Part shown: positions 27,281-33,847 of the stretch, piece by piece
Layout: each line of letters begins with the position of its first letter
Position numbering within the stretch: the stretch's first letter is position 1
Source: UBA1715 sp036752345
Lineage (GTDB): Bacteria; Bacteroidota; Bacteroidia; Bacteroidales; UBA1715
Reading direction: 5' to 3'
Length of the DNA: 64,000 nt
Assembly: GCA_036752345.1 (NCBI GenBank)
Contig: DAIOSV010000004.1
Coordinates: 1-64,000, forward strand
Program-made: the position numbers and the translations under genes
Notes under the pieces: model-generated
Databases searched by the model: none
Seen by the model: only the letters and a program-made list of their open reading frames with translations
Told to the model about the DNA's origin: nothing

Positions 27281-27820
27281 TTAATAATTATCTGGTCTTA
27301 CTTGGAAATATGCTTGTGGGTGTTCGCACACGGGACAAATATCAGGAGCGTTTTTGCCAATTACAAGGTGGCCGCAATTTGAACATTGCCAAATCATATC
27401 TTTGTCTTTACTGAAAACGAGTCCGCCTTCTATATTTGACAATAGTTTAAGAAAACGTTCTTCATGTTCTTTTTCAATTTTAGCTACGCCTTCGAATAAT
27501 GTGGCAATATCTTTGAACCCTTCTTCGTGAGCTTCTTCTGCGAAGTTTGCGTACATATCTGTCCATTCATAGTTTTCACCAGCGGCAGCATCTTTTAAAT
27601 TCGTAATAGTATCAGCTACTTTTCCACCGTGAAGCAATTTGAACCATATTTTTGCGTGTTCTTTTTCGTTGTTAGCTGTTTCTTCAAATAGATTTCCTAT
27701 TTGTACAAAACCATCTTTTTTTGCTTTTGAGGCGTAGTATGAGTATTTATTACGTGCTTGTGATTCACCTGCAAATGCTGCTTGCAAGTTTTTTTCTGTT
27801 TTTGAGCCTTTTAATTCCAT
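27281..27820 (-). CDS. rbr: Rubrerythrin
   Basis: 179 residues in the classic order: ferritin-like di-iron domain (about 1-140, with ESQARNKY, NNEKEHAKIWF and EKEHEERFLKLL) and C-terminal rubredoxin domain (CSNCGHLVIG, CPVCEHPQAYF). Peroxidase of anaerobes, receiving electrons through rubredoxin. Both likely electron donors, a rubredoxin and a flavin reductase-rubredoxin fusion, are encoded just upstream in the same operon. Confidence 0.96.
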   Translation of the reverse strand: MELKGSKTEKNLQAAFAGESQARNKYSYYASKAKKDGFVQIGNLFEETANNEKEHAKIWFKLLHGGKVADTITNLKDAAAGENYEWTDMYANFAEEAHEEGFKDIATLFEGVAKIEKEHEERFLKLLSNIEGGLVFSKDKDMIWQCSNCGHLVIGKNAPDICPVCEHPQAYFQVRPDNY

Positions 27821-27844
27821 ATGCTGTATATTTTTACATTTTTA

Positions 27845-28468
27845 TTATAACGAAATTTTTTCAAAATCGGCAACGCCATGTTTGCAAACGGGGCATATAA
27901 AGTCAGGAGGAAGTTCTTCTCCTTCGTAAATGTAGCCACAAATTCTGCATCGCCAACCAACTTTCCCCGTGTTTTTAGTTGCGGGCGAACTTTGTTGTGG
28001 TTTTATGTGTTTATGGTAGTACGAGTACGTGAGTGTTTCGTCTGATGATAAAACTTCTGCCTCCGTCACTTCTGCAATGAAAAGTGTGTGTGTGCCTAAG
28101 TCAATCATTGACGTAACCGAACCCGACAAAAATGCATTACTATATTCCGAAAGATAGAGAACACCATTGGCAGAACGTTTCGCCGAGTCAAACCCAATGA
28201 ATTTGTCAGCTGTTTTGCCTGATTGAAATCCAAATCTTTCTATAACAGAAAATGGTGTAGATTGTGTAAGTACCGAGACATTGAATTTTCCCGATGCTTT
28301 AATCATATCGTGCGTTCGGTTTGCTTTATTTATAGCTACCGTAATTTGTAACGGACTACTGGTAACTTGCTGTACTGTATTCACAATACACGCATTGTCA
28401 TCGCCATCGTTGTTGGCCGACAATGCGTATACGCCATATGCTATTGAAAATAAAGCCTTTGAATTCAT
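27845..28468 (-). CDS. Flavin reductase-rubredoxin fusion (high-molecular-weight rubredoxin)
   Basis: 207 residues. The first 150 or so form an FMN-binding flavin reductase domain (NTVQQVTSSPLQITVAINKANRTHDMI, SGSVTSMIDLGTHTLFIAEVTEAE); the last 40 are a rubredoxin domain with CRICGYIYEGEELPPDFICPVCKHG. Such fusions pass electrons from NAD(P)H to rubrerythrin or flavodiiron proteins. It starts 2 bp after the rubredoxin stop and precedes rbr by 24 bp. The three together would make a complete peroxide reduction chain. Confidence 0.88.
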   Translation of the reverse strand: MNSKALFSIAYGVYALSANNDGDDNACIVNTVQQVTSSPLQITVAINKANRTHDMIKASGKFNVSVLTQSTPFSVIERFGFQSGKTADKFIGFDSAKRSANGVLYLSEYSNAFLSGSVTSMIDLGTHTLFIAEVTEAEVLSSDETLTYSYYHKHIKPQQSSPATKNTGKVGWRCRICGYIYEGEELPPDFICPVCKHGVADFEKISL

Positions 28469-28470
28469 AT

Positions 28471-28629
28471 TTATGCTTCTTCAAAGTCTTCTTTTCCAAC
28501 TCCGCACATTGGACAAGTCCAATCAGCAGGTAAATCTTCAAATGCTGTTCCTGGTTCTATACCATTATCTGGGTCACCAACTTCAGGATCGTATTCATAA
28601 CCACATACTTTACAAACAAATTTTTTCAT
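28471..28629 (-). CDS. Rubredoxin
   Basis: A 52-residue protein from ATG 28627-28629 to TAA 28471-28473. It has both iron-binding knuckles, CKVCGYEYDP (6-15) and CPMCGVGKEDF (about 39-49), with the usual acidic composition and length. It carries single electrons to the rubrerythrins encoded downstream. It sits 5 bp after the PerR-type regulator gene and 2 bp before the flavin reductase fusion. Confidence 0.95.
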   Translation of the reverse strand: MKKFVCKVCGYEYDPEVGDPDNGIEPGTAFEDLPADWTCPMCGVGKEDFEEA

Positions 28630-28634
28630 AATTA

Positions 28635-29066
28635 TTATTTTTTAGTTAGACATTTGTTACATATTCCTTTATAGTACACTTGTGTTTCTTTAACGGAAAA
28701 ACCTCCGTCTAAAGTATCGATTGGAACATCAAAGTTTTGAGGAATGTCATAAATAGTTTGGCACTTTTCGCAAAGAAAATGTGCGTGCCGATATGTATTT
28801 CCATCAAAATGATTCATTTTTCCATCAATTGAAATTGCTAATATAATACCTTTTTCTTGAAGTTGTTCAAGCGTATTATATACTGTTGTTTTTGAAAGTG
28901 TGGGAATGCTCGGCACTAGTGCATTATACACCTCGTCAGCCGAAGGGTGTGTGGAATGTTCTAAAACATAACGTAAAATATACATTCTTTGTACCGAAGC
29001 CTTAATGCCACATTGGTTTAATAATGTTACAATTGTGTTGTCTGATATTTTCTGTTTTTGTTCCAT
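28635..29066 (-). CDS. Fur-family regulator, PerR-like
   Basis: 143 residues. Winged-helix domain with TLSKTTVYNTLEQLQEKG (about 56-73), then the metal-sensing dimer domain. Structural zinc Cys pairs are C99/C102 (CEKC) and C136/C139 (CNKC). The residues around the regulatory metal (H40, HFD with D88, H94, H96) include an Asp where PerR has Asp and Fur has Glu. Together with the peroxide-defence genes behind it, this supports a peroxide sensor. It heads the operon and has a PerR-box-like palindrome 20 bases upstream, so autoregulation is likely. Confidence 0.88.
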   Translation of the reverse strand: MEQKQKISDNTIVTLLNQCGIKASVQRMYILRYVLEHSTHPSADEVYNALVPSIPTLSKTTVYNTLEQLQEKGIILAISIDGKMNHFDGNTYRHAHFLCEKCQTIYDIPQNFDVPIDTLDGGFSVKETQVYYKGICNKCLTKK

Positions 29067-29078
29067 TATTAATTTTTT

Positions 29079-29101
29079 TTACAAATTTGTAATAATTACA
29101 A
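29079..29101. promoter_or_regulatory. PerR/Fur box upstream of the peroxide operon
   Basis: Two overlapping palindromes stand here: TTACAAATTTGTAA (29079-29092, perfect) and TTGTAATAATTACAA (29087-29101, 7-1-7). The second matches the known PerR box TTATAATNATTATAA at 13 of the 14 or fewer defined positions by eye, apart from one symmetrical change in each half. It lies directly before the Fur-family gene and fits an operator for it. Confidence 0.7.
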
Positions 29102-29163
29102 AATAAGTCCAAATATTTTGACGAAAAAAAACAAAAAATAGATATACGTCTCCTGAAATACGA

Positions 29164-29192
29164 TTGGCAGTTCCATAAATTTTGTATCTTTG
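29164..29192 (+). promoter_or_regulatory. Promoter of the SPFH gene
   Basis: TTGG at 29164 and TATCTTTG at 29185-29192 are separated by about 18 bases, a good match to the Bacteroidetes TTTG/TAnnTTTG promoter. The start codon follows 27 bases later. Confidence 0.6.
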
Positions 29193-29218
29193 TGAAAATA
29201 AATTAAATAAAATCCCCT

Positions 29219-30037
29219 ATGAAAGGAAAATATCAAAGACTTATTATCATTGGCATCGTAGCCGTATTTTTTCTCGTTGCTTTTGGAAACAGTATGTTTA
29301 TAAAATTGGAAGCAACTGAGCGAGGTGTTATATTTCGTCAGTTTACCACTGGTTTGGATAAAGACAATGTGTATGAACCAGGATTTCATATAATTGCACC
29401 ATGGAATGACATGTATGTATTCAATGTTTCAGAGCAAAAAGTTGAAGAAACAATGGATGTGCTTGATAAAAATGGTCTTTCTATCAATATAGAAATAACC
29501 GTTCGTTTTTATCCTATTTACAATAAGGTAGGTAGCTTGTATGAAGCTTTCCGTACCGATTATGCCAACGTGTTGGTTGTTCCTGAAGTTCGTTCTTCAG
29601 TACGTCAAGTTGCTGGACGCTATACGGCTGAAGAAATTTATTCAACAAAACGTTCTGAAGTGGAACAAACAATTATTGACGAAGCCGGTAAAAAATTACG
29701 TGAAAATAACATAGAAATGAAAGCTTTGTTGATTCGTTCTATTAATTTGCCACAAGACATTCGCCAAGCTATTGAAAGTAAGTTGAAACAAGAACAAGAA
29801 GCTCTTGCATATCAATTCCGTTTGGAGAAAGAAAAATCGGAAGCAGAACGTAAAAGAATCGCTGCAGAAGGTGAGGCTCGCGCCAACAATATTATCAATA
29901 ATAGTTTGACACCTAGTTTGCTTAAGATGCGTGGCATTGAAGCAACGTTGGAATTGGGTAAATCACAAAACTCTAAGACTATAATTATTGGTGGTGGAGG
30001 TGATGGACTTCCTCTCATATTGAACTCAGACAAATAA
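29219..30037 (+). CDS. SPFH/prohibitin-family membrane protein
   Basis: 272 residues. One N-terminal membrane helix (about 8-25) is followed by an SPFH/band-7 domain (about 30-200: ERGVIFRQFTTG, PGFHIIAPWNDMYVFNVSEQ, RSSVRQVAGRYTAEEIYSTKR) and a charged coiled coil (KQEQEALAYQFRLEKEKSEAERKRIAAEGEA, 195-225). Proteins of this type form large rings on the membrane and act as scaffolds or protease regulators such as prohibitin and HflK/C. No NfeD partner is adjacent. It is monocistronic: own promoter upstream, terminator downstream. Confidence 0.9.
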   Translation: MKGKYQRLIIIGIVAVFFLVAFGNSMFIKLEATERGVIFRQFTTGLDKDNVYEPGFHIIAPWNDMYVFNVSEQKVEETMDVLDKNGLSINIEITVRFYPIYNKVGSLYEAFRTDYANVLVVPEVRSSVRQVAGRYTAEEIYSTKRSEVEQTIIDEAGKKLRENNIEMKALLIRSINLPQDIRQAIESKLKQEQEALAYQFRLEKEKSEAERKRIAAEGEARANNIINNSLTPSLLKMRGIEATLELGKSQNSKTIIIGGGGDGLPLILNSDK

Positions 30038-30058
30038 ATTAGTAACTAATAATAATAA

Positions 30059-30093
30059 CGAAGGCTGTTGGACACATACAACAGCCTTTTTTA
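30059..30093 (+). terminator. Rho-independent terminator after the SPFH gene
   Basis: A 9-bp stem (AAGGCTGTT at 30061-30069, AACAGCCTT at 30080-30088) is followed by TTTTT. It ends five bases before the start of the heptose kinase gene, whose promoter must overlap or follow it. Confidence 0.85.
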
Positions 30094-30097
30094 TACT

Positions 30098-31069
30098 ATG
30101 GATTACAAAAGTATACTTAACACTACGGAACCAAAAGCAATAATGGTGGTAGGCGACATTATGCTTGATTCCTATTTATGGGGAAATGTTGATAGAATTT
30201 CACCTGAGGCCCCTGTGCCGGTAGTTCTGGTAGATTCTGTAGAAGACCGCTTGGGCGGAGCTGCAAATGTGGTGAAAAACTTTATTTCGCTTGGCATGCG
30301 TCCGTTTGTGTGTAGCGTAGTAGGCGATGACGAGGCTGGTCATACGTTCCTTAAAATACTCCAAACATTGGGTGTTGATTCTAAATACTGTGTAGTTGAC
30401 CAAAATAGGAAAACAACCATAAAAAAGCGTGTTATTTGCGGAAAACAGCAAATGTTGCGTATTGATAGCGAGCAGATTGACGAAATACGTGAAGACGTAC
30501 GCAAAAAGTTGGAGGAAAATGTACGTAAAGGCATAGAAGAAGAAAATATCGCTGCAATTGTTCTTGAAGACTATGACAAAGGAGTTTTTTCGGCAGAATT
30601 AATTCAAATTATCGTAAATGAGGCAAAAGCGAAGTCTATTCCGGTTTTAGTTGATCCTAAAAAACGGAATTTTACCAACTATAAAAACGTGACACTTTTC
30701 AAACCAAACTTCAAAGAATTTACAGAAGGATTAGGTAAATCGTGTTCAAAATATGATAATGATGCGTTGTTTTCTCTTGCAAAAGAATTTATGCAGAAGC
30801 AAAGCATTGACATTATGATGATTACACTATCGGAATTGGGAATATTCGTAGCCGATAAAGATGCGTATGTTCATATACCAACGCAAGTGCGCCACGTTGC
30901 CGACGTTTCAGGTGCAGGAGACACGGTTATAAGCGTTGCTACCGTGTGCTATATTTTAGGCTTCCCGATAGCAGAAATAGCTCGAATATCAAATATTGCG
31001 GGAGGTCTTGTCTGCGAGCAACCCGGAGTAGTAACAGTAGAAAAAGAACAATTAATACAAAAAATATAA
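30098..31069 (+). CDS. D-glycero-beta-D-manno-heptose-7-phosphate kinase (RfaE/HldE N-domain type)
   Basis: 323 residues of the PfkB carbohydrate kinase family. Motifs: GDIMLDSYLWGNVDRISPEAPVPVV (in part, about 14-38), RLGGAANVVKNF, and the C-terminal PfkB signature VSGAGDTVISVA with catalytic Asp (about 270-281). The RISPEAPVPV segment is typical of heptose kinases that act in ADP-heptose synthesis for the LPS core. There is no nucleotidyltransferase half, so it is the single-domain form. A TTG 30 bases upstream is in frame but lies inside the preceding terminator hairpin, so ATG 30098 was chosen. Its stop overlaps the start of the sigma-54 activator gene (TAATG). Confidence 0.88.
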   Translation: MDYKSILNTTEPKAIMVVGDIMLDSYLWGNVDRISPEAPVPVVLVDSVEDRLGGAANVVKNFISLGMRPFVCSVVGDDEAGHTFLKILQTLGVDSKYCVVDQNRKTTIKKRVICGKQQMLRIDSEQIDEIREDVRKKLEENVRKGIEEENIAAIVLEDYDKGVFSAELIQIIVNEAKAKSIPVLVDPKKRNFTNYKNVTLFKPNFKEFTEGLGKSCSKYDNDALFSLAKEFMQKQSIDIMMITLSELGIFVADKDAYVHIPTQVRHVADVSGAGDTVISVATVCYILGFPIAEIARISNIAGGLVCEQPGVVTVEKEQLIQKI

Positions 31070-32232
31070 TGGCTTCAATTTTAATTGTTGACGATGAACG
31101 TGCCATTCGTAATTCAATGAAAGAAATTCTTGAATACGAATCATACAAAGTTGACGTTGCGGAAAATGGAGTAGAAGCTTTGCAGAAAGTGCAAAACGAA
31201 AAATACGACCTCATTTTTTCTGACATCAAAATGCCTGAAATGGATGGGATTGCTTTTCTCGAAGCAGTTATGAAAGAGCGCGGTGATGTTCCCGTTATTA
31301 TGATATCGGGCCATGCAGAAATTGATATCGCCGTAAAGTCTATAAAAATTGGAGCGTACGATTTTATTTCCAAGCCACTTGATATGAACCGTTTATTAGT
31401 AACGGTGCGCAATGCCTTGGATAAGAAAAAACTTGTGCAAGAAACTACAATGCTGAAGAAGAAAATTGGTTCAAAGTACCAAATGATAGGCAATTCTCCA
31501 GCATTGAAGAAAATAAATGAAATAATAACAAAAGTAGCTCCAACTGATGCTCGTGTGCTCATAACCGGACAGAATGGCTCTGGTAAAGAATTGGTTGCTC
31601 ATGCGCTCCACGACCAAAGTAATCGTAAAAATGGACCATTTATAGAAGTAAATTGCGCTGCAATTCCTTCGGAACTTATTGAGAGTGAACTTTTTGGACA
31701 TGAAAAGGGAGCATTTACCTCGGCAGTAAAAACACGTATAGGTAAATTCGAACAAGCCGATGGAGGTACTTTATTTCTTGATGAAATAGGCGATATGAGC
31801 CTTTCTGCACAAGCAAAAGTGCTTCGAGCGTTACAAGAACAAAAAATAACTCGTGTAGGAAGCGAAAAAGATATTACGGTAGATGTACGTGTGCTTGCTG
31901 CTACTAACAAGAATATGAAAGAGGAGATAGACGCAAAACGTTTCCGTGAAGATTTATATCATAGATTGAGTGTAATTCTTATAAAAGTGCCTTCTCTCTC
32001 AGAGCGTATCGAAGATATACCGTTGCTTGCCGAACATTTTGTGATAGAAACGAGCAAAGAAATGGGTATCCCGAAAAAAGAAATTACACCAGGTGCCATA
32101 AAGAAATTACAAACATATTCTTGGACCGGAAATATTCGCGAGTTTAGAAATGTGATAGAACGGCTCGTAATTCTTAGTGGAAAAACTATTGAAGAGTCTG
32201 ATGTAGACCTCTATACGCAGCCACTTGGATAA
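31069..32232 (+). CDS. Sigma-54 response regulator (NtrC type) without DNA-binding domain
   Basis: 387 residues from ATG 31069. Receiver domain at 1-120 with D8/D9, phospho-acceptor D52 (IFSDIKMPEMDG) and K102. AAA+ domain at about 138-360 with Walker A GQNGSGKE (167-174), a sigma-54 contact loop reading GAFTSA (214-219) where GAFTGA is canonical, Walker B GGTLFLDEIGDMS (232-244) and the WTGNIREFRN sensor II motif. The protein stops about 20 residues after that, so the usual Fis-type helix-turn-helix is missing. It should be phosphorylated but cannot bind an enhancer by the usual domain. Overlaps the heptose kinase stop by one base; no histidine kinase is adjacent. Confidence 0.9.
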   Translation: MASILIVDDERAIRNSMKEILEYESYKVDVAENGVEALQKVQNEKYDLIFSDIKMPEMDGIAFLEAVMKERGDVPVIMISGHAEIDIAVKSIKIGAYDFISKPLDMNRLLVTVRNALDKKKLVQETTMLKKKIGSKYQMIGNSPALKKINEIITKVAPTDARVLITGQNGSGKELVAHALHDQSNRKNGPFIEVNCAAIPSELIESELFGHEKGAFTSAVKTRIGKFEQADGGTLFLDEIGDMSLSAQAKVLRALQEQKITRVGSEKDITVDVRVLAATNKNMKEEIDAKRFREDLYHRLSVILIKVPSLSERIEDIPLLAEHFVIETSKEMGIPKKEITPGAIKKLQTYSWTGNIREFRNVIERLVILSGKTIEESDVDLYTQPLG

Positions 32233-32949
32233 TCACTCAAAAACCATTTTGAGTATCCCCAATGAGGTTAGTTGTTGGGTTTTGCAGATGTGATAATCAT
32301 AATACAAGAGCAAAATATCTAGAAGTTGTTGACGCTCCTGGCGATTCAATTCTAACACATCGGTAAGTTCTTCAGAATTAATGATTAAAGAAAATAGTCG
32401 GCTTTGCTCTAATGATAAATTTTCGTGTAGTCCGTTAGGCGATATGAATTGCGAATTGAGCAACGAAAATATATTTGTTTGCGGGGTAAAATTATTTTGT
32501 GGAAAAAATCCCAAAAAACGCGTCAGGTGCAGCAAGTAGAGTATATGTAAATTAGCAAAGTTCGTTTTTGATTCTTCCAAGAGAAATACAAAACTTTTTA
32601 GGTATTGAAATACTGCATCGCAGCGTTCCTCTTCTTTAAATACTTTGTCGGTAATTTCACCAACAAAAAGCGCAATAGTTGATTTGAAAACATTTGCTGT
32701 AATATCCGTCGGCACTAATTGAAATGAGATATTCGTAATCCGATGAATTTGCTTTGATGTTTTTTTTCGAATCACCGAAAGGTGTACAAAAGACAAAGGT
32801 TGGAACATTGCCATTTTTGAATGGTTTGTTCTTACATTATTCATAATGTAGCTACCATTCCCAAATTGTTCTGTATAGATATGCGCTATCACACTCGTTT
32901 CGGAGTATTTTATAGTACGCAAAACAATGGCATTGGTTTCGGTGAGCAT
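32233..32949 (-). CDS. recO: DNA repair protein RecO
   Basis: 238 residues, close to the usual size. The N-terminal OB-fold begins ETNAIVLRTIKYSETSVIAHIYTEQFG, the RecO hallmark, and the C-terminal helical domain contains ILYLLHLTRFLGFFPQNN. RecO loads RecA on SSB-coated DNA with RecR. The zinc-binding Cys cluster of some RecO proteins is not seen. It is the last gene of the mlaE-mlaF-subtilase-unknown-recO run (4 bp after the previous stop) and meets the sigma-54 activator gene tail to tail with no gap. Confidence 0.9.
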   Translation of the reverse strand: MLTETNAIVLRTIKYSETSVIAHIYTEQFGNGSYIMNNVRTNHSKMAMFQPLSFVHLSVIRKKTSKQIHRITNISFQLVPTDITANVFKSTIALFVGEITDKVFKEEERCDAVFQYLKSFVFLLEESKTNFANLHILYLLHLTRFLGFFPQNNFTPQTNIFSLLNSQFISPNGLHENLSLEQSRLFSLIINSEELTDVLELNRQERQQLLDILLLYYDYHICKTQQLTSLGILKMVFE

Positions 32950-32953
32950 GAAA

Positions 32954-33847
32954 TTATAATCCTGTGCTAGTTTCCTTCTTTTTGTCGCGTTTCAATTTCT
33001 CTGGAATATAATCCGAAAATTTCTCACGTGAGCTATGAAGGTCTATATCAGATATATATTGAAATTTACCTTGCTTGTATTTATATCCATCTACCGAAAA
33101 ATCTGGGCCATAGAATTCAAAGATTCCGTCGTAACGCGGGTCTGATGGTGCAAGATGATCAAGAACATACATTTTCTTTTTCTTTTCGTAGCGAAGCATC
33201 ATAATTTGCTTAGAAGAGTATTCAAATATGATACGCTTTTTGTAGCCGCTTCCTTTTTGTTCTATAATTTGATACCCAAATGAAGGTTTTCCCTTCTTAT
33301 CAAATCTAAATGTTTCTATTACTTTTTTTTGTGTATAAATATTGTTCGGACGCCATCCTAAAAGAATGTATGTTGTGACATCATCATATTTATATGCACG
33401 AAGGTCGTAGTAAACCGCACCATACCAATTGTCCGGAGCATTTGTTACCCTTGTTGGGTCTCGCATTGTTGTGGCGTTATCAATAAGTTGATACACTTCA
33501 ACGGTATTGGTTTCTTTAAAATACTGTTGCAACAAACCGAATGTTTCGTATGTTCCGTTGGTGTGAACAATATGCCATGTGAAAATGCGAAACGTTTGGT
33601 CAGGTGCGATAAGGTTTCCCATTTTTAACTCAAGGAATGGATATTTGAATGATTCGGGAATGTGAAGCACCGAATCAAGCATCTGTATAAAAATCTTATT
33701 GTTTTTAATATTATCTTCTTCGCTAGCGAGATGTGTGATTTTTGAAAAAACAGCATTTAAGTTGTATGCGTCTATGCTGAAATTTTGCGCAGAACTTTCA
33801 AAGCTAAATATCAACGCCACTAGTATGGACAAAAATATTCGTTTCAT
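32954..33847 (-). CDS. Secreted conserved hypothetical protein
   Basis: 297 residues with a signal peptide (about 1-20, ending ESSAQ). The mature part has no recognised domain. It has a mixed beta pattern (FRIFTWHIVHTNGTYETFGLLQQYF, YYDLRAYKYDDVTTYILLGW, RIIFEYSSKQIMMLRYEKKKKMYVLDHL in part) and a basic tail. I recall similar proteins only from Bacteroidetes, of unknown role. Its start directly abuts the stop of the subtilase gene (33848), so the two are translated as neighbours. Periplasmic or surface location is inferred. Confidence 0.75.
   Translation of the reverse strand: MKRIFLSILVALIFSFESSAQNFSIDAYNLNAVFSKITHLASEEDNIKNNKIFIQMLDSVLHIPESFKYPFLELKMGNLIAPDQTFRIFTWHIVHTNGTYETFGLLQQYFKETNTVEVYQLIDNATTMRDPTRVTNAPDNWYGAVYYDLRAYKYDDVTTYILLGWRPNNIYTQKKVIETFRFDKKGKPSFGYQIIEQKGSGYKKRIIFEYSSKQIMMLRYEKKKKMYVLDHLAPSDPRYDGIFEFYGPDFSVDGYKYKQGKFQYISDIDLHSSREKFSDYIPEKLKRDKKKETSTGL

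Noticed and set aside
30068..30097. TTG start for the heptose kinase
   Set aside because: It lies inside the terminator hairpin of the SPFH gene, and the added residues are not conserved in kind. ATG 30098 is better.
30946..31068. N-terminal extension of the sigma-54 activator
   Set aside because: The 41 extra codons overlap the kinase gene in another frame. The receiver domain begins properly at MASILIVDDE from 31069.
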